Shown here piece after piece: positions 8,913 through 18,075 of a DNA stretch of 64,000 bases (the first letter of the stretch is position 1; each line of letters opens with the position of its first letter). Source of the stretch: Candidatus Stackebrandtia excrementipullorum (GTDB lineage Bacteria > Actinomycetota > Actinomycetes > Mycobacteriales > Micromonosporaceae). Where the stretch lies: positions 1-64,000 of the forward strand of contig DXGR01000095.1 of assembly GCA_019113825.1 (NCBI GenBank), written 5' to 3'. Made by a program: the position numbers and the translations under genes. The notes beneath the pieces were generated by a model. It was given only the letters and a program-made list of their open reading frames with translations, ran no database searches and was not told the DNA's origin.

Positions 8913-11575
8913 GAGCGCGCCTCCCGGGTCAACATGTTGTCCACCGTGGGTAGGGCGACCTGCGCACTGTACGGAATCAACACCTCGGGCGTGCGGTGGG
9001 TCGCGCGGTCAAAATAGAGACCCCGCCGCAGACGCGGATACCACGACGGTCCACCCGGCTGAGGTGACAACGGTGCCAGTTCCGGACCTTGCACGTCCAA
9101 CGCGACCCACGCGTCGATCGAATCGAATCGGGCGGCGAACCCACCGAGGTCCTCCCGCAGCCGAGGCACCGACCGCCACCAGCCGAGGGTGTGAACGTGC
9201 CGTTCCGGACCGGTCAGGAGCATGTCGCGTAGCCGCCCTCGTGCGGTCGCGTCCAGCGAGGTACCGGCCGCATCGACCGCATACAGCAGCATCAGGCGCG
9301 GCCGGTCCCCGATCGCCGAATCCCAGTCACGCACCAGGTCGGCTGCCGACGGCTGCCAATCGACATCGGATCCGGTCTCCTCCAAGGCTCCGACCAGGCG
9401 GTAGGCGTCGGTGGCCGCGTCGGGGTCGAGGCAGCAGACCGTGAAGGCGACCGGAGAACGTCGCGCCACCGACAGCGCCGCGGAAGCGAGGATGTCGCAT
9501 GCCTCGGCGGTCCGGGTACCCAGCACGGCCAGGTTCCGTCCGGGCGTGCGGGTCAAGCGCAGAGTCGCCGGTCGTGAGGAGACGTCGATGGCCTGCCCCA
9601 GGACCGCGACGAGTGCATCTCCACCGGTTCGGGCAGCTGGGACCGGGGTCTCCGGCACGGGCGGCAACGGCGGGACGTGGTCTCCGTCGAACAGTCGAGG
9701 CGGGTCGTTGTCGGCGGGGCGTTCGTTCCACAGGCGGGTTTGGAGCGGTTCCCACACCTGACGGCTTCCGGCGTCGGGAAGCCGAACGATGCGGTTGGCT
9801 TCGGTCACCCCGGAGTCGCCGTTGACCACGGCATGGAACCGCGGAATGCCGTCGGCGGCCGAGTTGGTGTCGGCCAGCAGCCGACGCGCCTTGGGTAGGG
9901 CGACTCGCAACGTGAACTGGGCAATCAGGGACGGCCTGCCCCACAACGCCTCGATCCCGGCGATGTCCTGGCTGGCGAGAACCAGGTGTATCCCCTGTGA
10001 GCGACCGCGCCGAGCAAGGTCCTCAAGCAGGGTGACCGCCTCCGCCGACACCTGGTCACGGCCGTCGACGAGTACCTGGAACTCGTCGATCACCGCCATG
10101 ATTCTCGGCCAACGGCCGTCGGGGTCGGCCTGCCTGAGCTCCTCGAGCTTGGCGGCCTCCTGCCGTTTCGCCGCCTCGGCCCGCCTGCGCAACTCCGCAC
10201 GCAGGTGCCGCAGCAACGCCAGCCCGAACTCGCGGTCGTCGTTGACGTTGACACCGACCAGTTTGACGTGGGGCAACCAGCTCGGATCACGTTTACCGGC
10301 CGCAAAACGCGCAAACGAGACGCCCTCTTTGAAGTCGAGGAGGTACAACTCCAGTTCGTCGGGGTGATATCTGGCGGTCAGCGACCCCAACCAGGTGTAC
10401 AGGAAGTTGGTTTTACCGGAGCCGGAGGGCCCACCGACCAGAGCGTGCGGCGGGTCGTCCCCAAGGGACAGTTCGACGAGACGACCGTTGTCACCTTCGC
10501 CGACCGGAACGGAAAGGCCCGCCGCCGAACTGTGGGTCCACGTCGTCGACGGGATCAGGTCGACGAACTGTGTGGGCTGAGGGCCCGCGGAATACGCCTG
10601 CGCGATCTCACGACACGTGCCGGTCACGAGGGCTGCCGGTGGCGGTGGGTCCAACACGATGCGCGCATCGGCGGTCAAGCTCGTGCGGTTCGCCGAAACG
10701 GTGACGGTGTCGGTGTCGTCGGCCATGTCGTCGCCCACCACGACCAGGTGCACCCCACACGCGATGCCGGCCCGACGGATCCGAGCCAGCTGGGCCCGTT
10801 GCTCCTTGCTCCACTCGGCGACATCGGCCGACAACAGCACCAGAATGCGCCACGGCTCGGGGCGTCGACCGGTTCGGGTCGCCAGCTCCAGGAGGCTCGT
10901 GTGGTCACCGGCCAAGACGGTCGCATTGACCCGCCTGATCTGTTCGACGTGTTCGTCGAGCATGTCCGTCAAGCCGTGGGGGCCGACAAAGTCCAACAGG
11001 CCGGACGGCGCCAACGGCGCGAACCCGGCGAGGCTGCCGCCGAGGCGCTCGGGATCGTAGACGGTAAGACGCACCGTGCCGGCCGCCGCGCTCCCCAGGG
11101 CTCTCAGCAGTATGCCCGGCAGCGCCGACTCGGCGTCGGAGGTCAGTCGCAGGTGAGAGTGGTCGATGAGCCCGATCAGGGCGGGGGGATGTTCACCGGT
11201 CGTTTCGGAGGCGACGTGTAGACGTCCCACTCTCAACAGCCACATCGGATCACGCCGCGGGCACGCCGCCGGTTTCCATGATTCCCACTCGGTTCCGGCG
11301 GCACCACCGGTCGCCGACGCCGTGATCGTCGCCAGAGCGTCGACGGCTGCATCGATGTCGCCGGCTGCGCGTTCGGTGATGTTGTCGAGAATCCTGCGGT
11401 GAGTCGCCGTCAGCCCCGCCTGTTTTCGTCGTGCCACGGCCAGTTCGTCGGACGCGGTTCGGCGGGCCGCCGCCGCGGCTTCGCCGGCCTTGGTCGCCAG
11501 CTGCCGTGCGGCTCCACGGGCGGCCGCCAGGTCCGCGGCAACCTGTTGGGAAAGTCGTACCCGCCACCCCGCCAT
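8909..11575 (-). CDS. Soluble FtsK/SpoIIIE-type translocase ATPase
   Basis: An 888-residue protein without transmembrane helices. Residues 1-85 are Ala/Arg-rich and helical. The FtsK/SpoIIIE core lies at about 340-600 with a clean Walker A (GGPSGSGKT, 381-389), the family's YLLDFKEGVSFARF (411-424), Walker B (IMAVIDEF, 492-499), RRGRSQGIHLVLASQ and the RLL motif near 560. A further C-terminal stretch (about 640-860) has a weaker P-loop-like fold with no Walker A. The two-ATPase layout recalls EccC of ESX secretion more than the DNA pump FtsK, since the membrane domain and DNA-binding gamma domain are absent. It is bounded by a 2-base gap upstream and a 4-base overlap downstream. Confidence 0.85.
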   Translation of the reverse strand: MAGWRVRLSQQVAADLAAARGAARQLATKAGEAAAAARRTASDELAVARRKQAGLTATHRRILDNITERAAGDIDAAVDALATITASATGGAAGTEWESWKPAACPRRDPMWLLRVGRLHVASETTGEHPPALIGLIDHSHLRLTSDAESALPGILLRALGSAAAGTVRLTVYDPERLGGSLAGFAPLAPSGLLDFVGPHGLTDMLDEHVEQIRRVNATVLAGDHTSLLELATRTGRRPEPWRILVLLSADVAEWSKEQRAQLARIRRAGIACGVHLVVVGDDMADDTDTVTVSANRTSLTADARIVLDPPPPAALVTGTCREIAQAYSAGPQPTQFVDLIPSTTWTHSSAAGLSVPVGEGDNGRLVELSLGDDPPHALVGGPSGSGKTNFLYTWLGSLTARYHPDELELYLLDFKEGVSFARFAAGKRDPSWLPHVKLVGVNVNDDREFGLALLRHLRAELRRRAEAAKRQEAAKLEELRQADPDGRWPRIMAVIDEFQVLVDGRDQVSAEAVTLLEDLARRGRSQGIHLVLASQDIAGIEALWGRPSLIAQFTLRVALPKARRLLADTNSAADGIPRFHAVVNGDSGVTEANRIVRLPDAGSRQVWEPLQTRLWNERPADNDPPRLFDGDHVPPLPPVPETPVPAARTGGDALVAVLGQAIDVSSRPATLRLTRTPGRNLAVLGTRTAEACDILASAALSVARRSPVAFTVCCLDPDAATDAYRLVGALEETGSDVDWQPSAADLVRDWDSAIGDRPRLMLLYAVDAAGTSLDATARGRLRDMLLTGPERHVHTLGWWRSVPRLREDLGGFAARFDSIDAWVALDVQGPELAPLSPQPGGPSWYPRLRRGLYFDRATHRTPEVLIPYSAQVALPTVDNMLTREARS

Positions 11576-11577
11576 CG

Positions 11578-12354
11578 TTACCGCTCCTTTTCCGCAGTGT
11601 CCCTGGCCTTCATCAGCGCCGACACCACGGCCGGGCCGACCGCTGCGGCGTCGGCCGGGTGGGGTTCTTCGGTGGACTCTCGGCGGTGAGCGGACAAGCT
11701 GTTGGCTCCGCGCAGCTGCCCTGACAGGACGCCGTCGGGAAGCTTGGGAAGCAGTCCGGTGACCGTGTCACGAACGTGTCGGGCGAGCGTGTCGTCGTCG
11801 GATTCACGCGGTGCACGTCTGAGAATGTCGAGGCAGAGCGTGCGGATCATCGGCCATGACAGACCGGAGAGCTTGACGCCGGTGGCCGGTCCGGCCGCCA
11901 ACAGACGGGCGCGATAGGCATCCCGATCGCGTCTCCCGGCCAGGTCGACCAGTTCCGAGAAAAGCCTGGTCAGCGGCACGTCCACCGGTTCGCTGGTGGC
12001 GTCGCCGTCGCTGATGTGGTTGATTCGTCGGTTCCACCAATCGGACTTCTTGGAGTCGTCGAGTCGGGCGATGGCGGTGGTGGGTGCGGCCGTTCCGGTC
12101 CTCACCGCGCCTATCGCGTCGAGGTATTCGTCCAGGTGGTCACCGGCGATTTTCATCCGGGACAGGGCGCGTTCAAGGTGTTCGTTGGCGGTCGCGATGT
12201 CGGAAAGACCGACCTCGGTAACGGACTCACGCATCGCCTCGGTAAAACCGGAGTGGGCGGTCTCCAGAAAGTCGGCGGCACGCCGGGCGTCGGCATGGGG
12301 CAGATCGGCGCCGATCGCCCGAATCCTCACCCCCAGCAACTCGACACTGGACAT
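11578..12354 (-). CDS. Unknown helical protein, second gene of the FtsK-type operon
   Basis: A 258-residue, mostly helical, soluble protein with no motif I recognise. Residues 20-90 (ADARRAADFLETAHSGFTEA through ERALSRMKIAGDHLDEYLDA) look like a pair of amphipathic helices, similar in style to ESX-type or HPt-like bundles. Residues 140-230 are Arg/Leu-rich helices. No signal peptide or membrane segment is seen. Its start overlaps the end of the small upstream gene by 28 bases and its stop lies 2 bases before the FtsK-like start, so the three genes form one translationally coupled unit. Confidence 0.7.
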   Translation of the reverse strand: MSSVELLGVRIRAIGADLPHADARRAADFLETAHSGFTEAMRESVTEVGLSDIATANEHLERALSRMKIAGDHLDEYLDAIGAVRTGTAAPTTAIARLDDSKKSDWWNRRINHISDGDATSEPVDVPLTRLFSELVDLAGRRDRDAYRARLLAAGPATGVKLSGLSWPMIRTLCLDILRRAPRESDDDTLARHVRDTVTGLLPKLPDGVLSGQLRGANSLSAHRRESTEEPHPADAAAVGPAVVSALMKARDTAEKER

Positions 12355-12620
12355 AACAGTGTCGCCGCATACGACTCGGCCTGCTGTGCGGCGGCGGCGG
12401 TTGCAGCCATGGACTGCTCCAGCTCTTGACCGGCTTGCGCCAACGCCGCCTGTGCCGCCGTGACCGACGCGTGTGCGCTGCCCCGGGTCACCGCACCGAG
12501 GGCCTGCTGAGCCTGTTCGATCCGTTCTCCGGCGGCGGTGATGGCCGCCTGCCCCTCACGGAGCTGGTTCATGGCGGCGGAGATCGCCGCCTTGAGTTCC
12601 TCTACGCTGATCGTCGACAC
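12327..12620 (-). CDS. 97-residue all-helical protein (DUF6244-like, WXG100-sized), first gene of the FtsK-type operon
   Basis: Starting at the GTG at 12620 gives 97 residues. Two Ala/Gln/Glu-rich amphipathic helices (ISVEELKAAISAAMNQLREG through QAQQALGAV, then SVTAAQAALAQAGQELEQSM onward) flank a short RGSAHA turn. That size and helix-turn-helix shape match WXG100/ESX substrates, although the WxG turn itself is missing. I recall similar small proteins annotated as DUF6244 beside FtsK-like genes in related actinomycetes. An earlier in-frame ATG at 12659 adds 13 residues with no helix. A palindrome lies about 67 bases upstream of the chosen start. Confidence 0.68.
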   Translation of the reverse strand: MSTISVEELKAAISAAMNQLREGQAAITAAGERIEQAQQALGAVTRGSAHASVTAAQAALAQAGQELEQSMAATAAAAQQAESYAATLLCPVSSCWG

Positions 12621-12686
12621 GTAGTCATCTTGGCCGACTCCCCCAGAGAATGGCGACATCCGCCCGACATACTGAGACAGCCTAAT

Positions 12687-12702
12687 TGTCGGATATACGA
12701 CA
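12687..12702. promoter_or_regulatory. Palindrome in the divergent promoter region between the FtsK-type operon and nucS
   Basis: TGTCG (12687-12691) and CGACA (12698-12702) are perfect inverted half-sites around GATATA. It sits about 67 bases from the small-protein start and 172 from nucS, in an AT-richer patch. It is a candidate operator for either direction. No matching regulator is known. Confidence 0.35.
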
Positions 12703-12874
12703 CACCAACGGCTGGCGCCACATGTCCCGCTGCGCTATGGAGACGAGCCGCTTCCATCGGCGCCGCCTATCACATCCGACACCACCAAGTCCGCCCAAAA
12801 GCAACGTAACCCGCCTCACCGACAGCGTGATACGGGCCGGAGACGGCAAGAGCCGTATGGGTAAGCTGCCCCCC

Positions 12875-13540
12875 ATGCGTCTCGTCGTGGCTCGATGCTC
12901 GGTTGACTACACCGGGCGGTTGACGGCCCATCTGCCGATGGCTCCTCGGCTTCTCATGATCAAGGCCGACGGCAGTATCCTGGTCCACGCCGACGGCGGG
13001 TCCTACAAACCTCTCAACTGGATGACCCCTCCCTGCTCCATGAAGGAAGAGGAAGGTCTCTGGACGGTCACCAACACGAAAACCGGTGACAGCCTTCGCA
13101 TCACCATTGAAGAGATCCTGCACGACTCCAGCCATGAACTGGGTACCGATCCCGGCTTGCGCAAGGACGGCGTCGAGTCACATCTTCAGGAACTTCTGGC
13201 GGCCGACCCGACCCCCCTGGGCGAGGGATACACCCTTGTGCGGCGAGAGTTTCCCACCGCGATCGGCCCGGTCGACCTCATGTGTCGCGACCCTCACGGA
13301 GCCTCCGTGGCCGTAGAGATCAAACGACGGGGCGAAATCGACGGCGTGGAGCAGCTCACGCGATACCTCGAGCTGCTTAACCGCGACCCCCTGCTGTCGC
13401 CGGTTCAGGGCGTGTTCGCCGCACAGGTGATCAAACCGCAGGCCCGCGTGCTGGCCGAAGACCGTGGCATCCGCTGCGTGACGGTCGACTACGACGCGTT
13501 GCGCGGGACGGTAGACCAGACGCAGCCGACCCTGTTCTGA
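12875..13540 (+). CDS. nucS: Endonuclease NucS (mismatch-specific, non-canonical mismatch repair)
   Basis: A 221-residue protein matching actinobacterial NucS throughout: [16 protein letters not shown] at the start, the DNA-binding N-terminal beta domain, then the RecB-like nuclease core with GPVDLMCR (metal-binding Asp), [19 protein letters not shown] (ExK motif) and a C-terminal PTLF that fits the beta-clamp-binding peptide of the family. NucS cuts both strands at G-T, G-G and T-T mismatches and replaces MutS/MutL in most actinobacteria. I chose the ATG at 12875 because homologues begin there; the longer 63-residue extension is not conserved in kind. It meets the ndh stop with no intergenic base. 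Confidence 0.93.
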   Translation: MRLVVARCSVDYTGRLTAHLPMAPRLLMIKADGSILVHADGGSYKPLNWMTPPCSMKEEEGLWTVTNTKTGDSLRITIEEILHDSSHELGTDPGLRKDGVESHLQELLAADPTPLGEGYTLVRREFPTAIGPVDLMCRDPHGASVAVEIKRRGEIDGVEQLTRYLELLNRDPLLSPVQGVFAAQVIKPQARVLAEDRGIRCVTVDYDALRGTVDQTQPTLF

Positions 13541-14878
13541 TCAACCCGGTGTCGGCGGCGTGCGGCCGGTGGCGATGTCCTCCCACGGACCGCGCGGATC
13601 GTGCAACTCCCCCAGCTGAACGGTCTCACGCTTGGTGAACAGAGCAAGGGTCCAGTCGGCAACCACCCGGACCTTACGGCCGAAACCGGGCACCTTCATG
13701 AGGTGATACGTCCGGTGCATGAACCACGCCAGCACCCCTTTGCCCTTGAACCCGTAGACGTGGGCGACTCCTTTGCCGAAACCGAGCGACGCCACCGAGC
13801 CGACGTACTTGTGGCAGTACTCCTTCACGGGTCGCCGATACAGCGTCGCGACGATGTTGTCGGCCAGGACGGCAGCCTGCCGCACCGCATGCTGAGCGCT
13901 CGGTGAGCAGTACTCGGAAAAACCCGACAGGTCGGGGACCTGAGCCGAGTCGCCCGCACCCCACGCGTCGGCGACCACACCGTTGTCGTCCTCGACCTGG
14001 AGCGTGGGAGCGCACCGAAGGTGTTTCTTCGGCCCCAACGGAAGGTCTGTGTCCGCCAACATGGGATGTGGCTTCACACCCGCGGTCCACACGATCGTGT
14101 CCGCCTCGAATTCCTCACCGTCCGACAAGACGACATGCCCATCCACGCAGGAGTCGAGGAGCGTGTTGAGACGGATGTCGAAGCCCCGCTGCAGAAGCTT
14201 CTCCACGGTATAGGCACCCATGACGGAGCCGACCTCGGGGAGAATGCGTTGCGACGCCTCGATCAGAGTCCAACGGGTTTGCGAGAAGTCGAGTTCCTCG
14301 TAATCGCGCATCGTGTACCGAACCATGTCCTCGAGTTCGGCCATCGCCTCGACTCCGGCGAAACCACCGCCGATGAAGACGAACGACAGGGCCCGCCGCC
14401 GAGCCGCGGCGTCGTCGGTTGCCGCAGCCGCGTCCAGGCGTGACAGGACGTGGTTGCGCAGGAAGATCGCCTCGCCCAACGACTTGAAGCCGACGGCGTT
14501 GTCGGCCAGGCCCGGGATCGGGAGTGTGCGCGACACCGATCCCGGAGCCACAACGATCTGGTCGTACGTGACGACGCGCTCCGGCCCCACGATCGGCTGA
14601 ACGACCAGCGATTTTTTCGCGTGATCGATGCGGGTAACGGCTCCGGAGAGGATCCGACAGCGACGCAGCGCACGACGCAACGGGACGGCGCCGTGCCGGG
14701 GCGAGATGTGCCCGGCCGCGGCTTCGGGTAGAAACGGCTGATACGTCATGTGCTGCTGCGGATCGATCACCATCACTTCGATCTCGCCACGGCGGATTTT
14801 CTTACGCAGCTTGGACGACAACCGGTTCGCCACATAGAATCCGACGTGCCCGGCCCCGACGATCACGATGCGTCTCAC
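13541..14878 (-). CDS. ndh: Type II NADH:quinone oxidoreductase
   Basis: A 445-residue flavoprotein. The FAD-binding dinucleotide fold is at the start (RIVIVGAGHVGFYVANRL), the second Rossmann fold reads FVFIGGGFAGVEAMAELEDM, and late in the chain sit VVADAWGAGDSAQVPD and CSPSAQHAVRQAAVLADNI, typical of NDH-2 quinone site helices. The C-terminus has an amphipathic/hydrophobic stretch (GVLAWFMHRTYHL) for membrane attachment. It passes electrons from NADH to menaquinone without pumping protons. I chose the GTG at 14878, which has AGGA 7 bases upstream; another GTG at 14893 adds five residues. It is codirectional with the CHAT gene, about 80 bases downstream of it. Confidence 0.9.
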   Translation of the reverse strand: MRRIVIVGAGHVGFYVANRLSSKLRKKIRRGEIEVMVIDPQQHMTYQPFLPEAAAGHISPRHGAVPLRRALRRCRILSGAVTRIDHAKKSLVVQPIVGPERVVTYDQIVVAPGSVSRTLPIPGLADNAVGFKSLGEAIFLRNHVLSRLDAAAATDDAAARRRALSFVFIGGGFAGVEAMAELEDMVRYTMRDYEELDFSQTRWTLIEASQRILPEVGSVMGAYTVEKLLQRGFDIRLNTLLDSCVDGHVVLSDGEEFEADTIVWTAGVKPHPMLADTDLPLGPKKHLRCAPTLQVEDDNGVVADAWGAGDSAQVPDLSGFSEYCSPSAQHAVRQAAVLADNIVATLYRRPVKEYCHKYVGSVASLGFGKGVAHVYGFKGKGVLAWFMHRTYHLMKVPGFGRKVRVVADWTLALFTKRETVQLGELHDPRGPWEDIATGRTPPTPG

Positions 14879-14956
14879 ACATCCATCCTGCACCCTTCAC
14901 GGCGCATACACCCCGTAAACGTCGCGAACGTCTCGTCCGGGCGGGTGTGCCGTCGC

Positions 14957-17521
14957 TCAGCCGGCCCCGTAGCAGACGAACGATGCAAACGGCTGGCGCT
15001 GAGAGGCTTCGGCCAACGCCCGTGCGGGTGCGGCGCCCTCCACCAGCGCGGCGTGATACGCCGTCATGACGTCCACCGCCGCCTTGTGCTCCACTTTGGT
15101 CACGCTTGATATCACCGTGCTCGTGCCCGCGTGGAGCAACGCCGCCGTGAAACCGAGCGTCTCGTCCCCCACCGACACCGTCGATCTACCGACGTCACAC
15201 GCCGACAACGTGACGTGCGCAGGCGGCACCGCCAATCTCACGATGTCGTACGCCATGAGCGGACCCGACGCAAAATCCAACCGTGAAAACAAAACGTTCT
15301 CCGGCTCGTGATAGCCGTGAGCCGCCAGGTGCGCCAGTGAAGCGCCGTCCAAACCTGCGAGCACATCGTCGGCGGTCGCCGTGTCCCCTCGCAGCACCCG
15401 ACTGTCCGGGTGGTACCGGGCAAGGGCGTCCAGCTCGGCCTCGGCGTGCATAAGTCCAGGTCCGGACGCCAACATGGTCCGCCCGTTCACGGGCCGAACC
15501 CGCTGCTCGGCGCTCCACCAGACCGACGCCGACGGGCTCACCGACATCGGCCGCCCCGCCAACGACGGAAGAAGACCCCACGGCAGTGACGACAACGCCT
15601 GGGTGGGCACGACGACCAGCTCCCGGTCACCGATATGCGTCGCCAACGGTTCCAGAAGGGCCCGGCCCAGTCGGTCGGCCTGATGGCGAATCGAACGACG
15701 CACCACGTCGAGCATGCGTTCAGGAAGACGCCGTCCGGTCGCAGCCGCCAGGTCGGCCGCGATACGACGCGCCGCCTCGGCCACCTCCGCGACCGGTCCG
15801 AGTCGGACGTGCCGTGTCACACCACCCGCCAATGTCAACGCATGCAATCGGTCACGGTCGGTAAAGTAACTGATCAACGCCCGGTCGCCGAGCTGATCGT
15901 GAACCTGTCGAGGCCTCACCAGCGGAACCGACTCGCCGGTCCCCGACGACTGCCATGAATGTTCTCGCAGCCGACGCTCCCACTTCCGGCAGAGCGCTCG
16001 CAACTCGTCCACCGGTTCACCGATGAGCTCGTTTTCTCGAAGCTCGTTGCGGCTACGACGAACACGTGCCACCAGCTCCGACATTGCAGAATCCTCTGAC
16101 GGGCTCACCGGCGTCACACGAAACGCCTGCGCTTTGGACCGTTCGGCCCACGAGAAGATCGTGTGCGGGCGGCCGTGGTCAACGACGATGCCGACGCCCT
16201 TTTCAGCAAGTCTTCGTCCCAGTGAAGCCATACCCGCCTGCAATTCCACGCTGCCCAGTCGTGATCGGTAATGATGCAGACGATTGAGCCCGGACCTCAA
16301 CTGGGTCAACGCAGCAGACCGGTCCCCACGGGCCATGTGAAGTTCTGCCCATGCCAGGCGCCGCAGCACTAGAAAGCCGTGCCCCTCGAGACTGTCGCGG
16401 TGATTTGAACGCCGCAAACAGGTCTCGGCTTCTTCGTAACGGCCTTGTGAAATCAGGACACGGCCCGCGAGGATTCTCACCGTATCCGCGTCCTCTGGAA
16501 TCCCCAGCTGTGCAATCCGTTGCGCCAGTGCAAGAGTTTCAGCAACAAAATCAGACGGTATCCGTCCGGTCTGGAGTTGCGCTTCTCGTCTCAACCTATG
16601 CGCATACTCGACCGAGAAAGCGGAACCGATTTCCCTCGCCTTGGCTTCGGCATGTTCGGCGGCCCGCAATCCGGCTTCCGGTGTCTCGATCGCCAGCGCG
16701 ATCCTGGCACGTTGAATCGCCACCACGGCCAATGCCCACCATGTCCGACCGGATTGTTGGTAATCCTCCATAATCTGATCGCAGAGGATGGCCGCCTCCC
16801 GCAACAGCCCCGCCTCGACCAGAGCCTGTGCACGGTTGAGCCGCACCTCCGAAACGAGCTCCGGAGCGTGAGCTTCGTACAGCCTCTCCGCCGCGTCGTA
16901 TAGGGACAGCGCCTCGGGAATGTTTCCCGAATAAAGCTCGATGTTGCCCCGAGAATGAGTCGCCTTCACCAGCATGACGGGGAAGTCGTGTTCCGTGCAC
17001 AGCGCTTCGCAGCGTTGCAGATCGCCACGTGCCGAGGACATGCGCCCCAGCTCTGCATAAGAAACACTTCGGTTAATGAGAAGAGCGATCAACGACAGAA
17101 CCGGCCCGTGTTTTTCCAAAAGCGGTTCGGCCTCGGTGAAATAGTCGATGGCCTCACTGATGCGCCCCGCCTTGCTCATGACCACGGCGCGGGTCTGGAC
17201 CAGAATTCCGCGGTGCTCCGCCGCCGTCAACGGCTCGGCGGCGTCGAGCAGCCGCCAACCGTAGGTGTGCCGCCCCTGCTGGGATTCGGCAAAGGAACGG
17301 CTGATGAGAACACGTGCTACGACCGTTTGATAATCACGGTGAGCGGTGAAGGACGTGTTCTCCTCCCACCCCACAAGCTTCAACGCCGCGCAGAAGATGT
17401 CTACGGCCTCGGCGAATTTGCCGACGTTCATGGTGTCTACGCCGAGCTGTTGCAAACGCCATGCTTCGGTCAAGGTTTCCGAATCGGATACGGGAGACAC
17501 CATTCCGCCATTGTCACCCAT
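14957..17521 (-). CDS. TPR-CHAT protein (caspase-family protease with tetratricopeptide repeats)
   Basis: An 854-residue cytoplasmic protein. Residues about 25-430 are helical repeats of TPR type (for example VSYAELGRMSSARGDLQRCE, HSRGNIELYSGNIPEALSLY). A linker follows. The C-terminal CHAT domain (about 590-854) holds the two catalytic residues of the clan: His735 in LAHLAAHGYH and Cys775 in VTLSACDVG, followed by the conserved GDETLGFTAALLHAGTSTVI. CHAT proteases are caspase relatives; in other bacteria such TPR-CHAT enzymes cut partner proteins on activation (for example the Craspase of type III-E CRISPR, and gasdermin-linked proteases). The gene lies 26 bases after the 171-residue gene and downstream of a sigma factor gene, so it is probably part of that unit. 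Its own substrate is unknown. Confidence 0.88.
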   Translation of the reverse strand: MGDNGGMVSPVSDSETLTEAWRLQQLGVDTMNVGKFAEAVDIFCAALKLVGWEENTSFTAHRDYQTVVARVLISRSFAESQQGRHTYGWRLLDAAEPLTAAEHRGILVQTRAVVMSKAGRISEAIDYFTEAEPLLEKHGPVLSLIALLINRSVSYAELGRMSSARGDLQRCEALCTEHDFPVMLVKATHSRGNIELYSGNIPEALSLYDAAERLYEAHAPELVSEVRLNRAQALVEAGLLREAAILCDQIMEDYQQSGRTWWALAVVAIQRARIALAIETPEAGLRAAEHAEAKAREIGSAFSVEYAHRLRREAQLQTGRIPSDFVAETLALAQRIAQLGIPEDADTVRILAGRVLISQGRYEEAETCLRRSNHRDSLEGHGFLVLRRLAWAELHMARGDRSAALTQLRSGLNRLHHYRSRLGSVELQAGMASLGRRLAEKGVGIVVDHGRPHTIFSWAERSKAQAFRVTPVSPSEDSAMSELVARVRRSRNELRENELIGEPVDELRALCRKWERRLREHSWQSSGTGESVPLVRPRQVHDQLGDRALISYFTDRDRLHALTLAGGVTRHVRLGPVAEVAEAARRIAADLAAATGRRLPERMLDVVRRSIRHQADRLGRALLEPLATHIGDRELVVVPTQALSSLPWGLLPSLAGRPMSVSPSASVWWSAEQRVRPVNGRTMLASGPGLMHAEAELDALARYHPDSRVLRGDTATADDVLAGLDGASLAHLAAHGYHEPENVLFSRLDFASGPLMAYDIVRLAVPPAHVTLSACDVGRSTVSVGDETLGFTAALLHAGTSTVISSVTKVEHKAAVDVMTAYHAALVEGAAPARALAEASQRQPFASFVCYGAG

Positions 17522-17547
17522 CTATGGCCGAACTGTGCCGTGCGGTA

Positions 17548-18063
17548 TCAGTCGATCACAATCGAGGGCGTGATGACCACCGGGGCATTGTTGTGCCGCG
17601 ATTTCGGGGCTCGAAGGACCAAACGGAAGATTCCGCGTTGAGCCATCTCCACGACGAAGCGTCCGGTCGCGTCCGACTCGGTTCGCAACTGCTCCCCAGC
17701 GGTACGCAGCTCGATCCGGTACTCCCCTTCAGGAGACAACCAGCCGTCGATGCGGACATGGCCGTCCGCCAACGGAGTGATACTGACCATGACCGTGACC
17801 GTCGACGATTCGAAAATGATGGTGCGAGCCTGCTCAGCGACCTCGGGCCCCGCTCGCACCCCCTCGAGAGTCGCCTCTTCGACAAGTCTTGCCACCTCGG
17901 CGTCCATCTGCTCCAACGCCAATGCGAACGTAACTTTGTCGACCAAACCCTCCGGCATCGGATCGGCGGCCTCCTCCAGCCGCCGCAAAGCCGCCAGATT
18001 ACTCACGTCAACATCATCGATCGGGTCATCGACGCCTGGGGCGTTTCTCCCGGCTGATTGCAT
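17548..18063 (-). CDS. Sigma-factor-linked unknown protein (171 residues), partner in the CHAT locus
   Basis: A soluble protein with two parts. Residues 20-60 (LAALRRLEEAADPMPEGLVD, then FALALEQMDAEVARL) are helical and look like the cytoplasmic N-terminus of an anti-sigma factor or a sigma-binding helix pair. Residues 80-171 are beta-rich (SSTVTVMVSITPLADGHVRI, RTESDATGRFVVEMAQRGIF) and recall a carboxypeptidase-regulatory-like beta sandwich. There is no Cys/His zinc site and no membrane helix, so it is not a classic anti-sigma factor. Proteins of this type sit between an ECF sigma factor and a CHAT gene in other actinomycetes as far as I recall. It is 12 bases downstream of the sigma gene. 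Confidence 0.7.
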   Translation of the reverse strand: MQSAGRNAPGVDDPIDDVDVSNLAALRRLEEAADPMPEGLVDKVTFALALEQMDAEVARLVEEATLEGVRAGPEVAEQARTIIFESSTVTVMVSITPLADGHVRIDGWLSPEGEYRIELRTAGEQLRTESDATGRFVVEMAQRGIFRLVLRAPKSRHNNAPVVITPSIVID

Positions 18064-18075
18064 TCCTCTCTCCCC

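Noticed and set aside
16395..16415. tRNA-like fragment (GATTTGAAC)
   Set aside because: It lies inside the CHAT gene, and no acceptor or anticodon stem can be folded around it.
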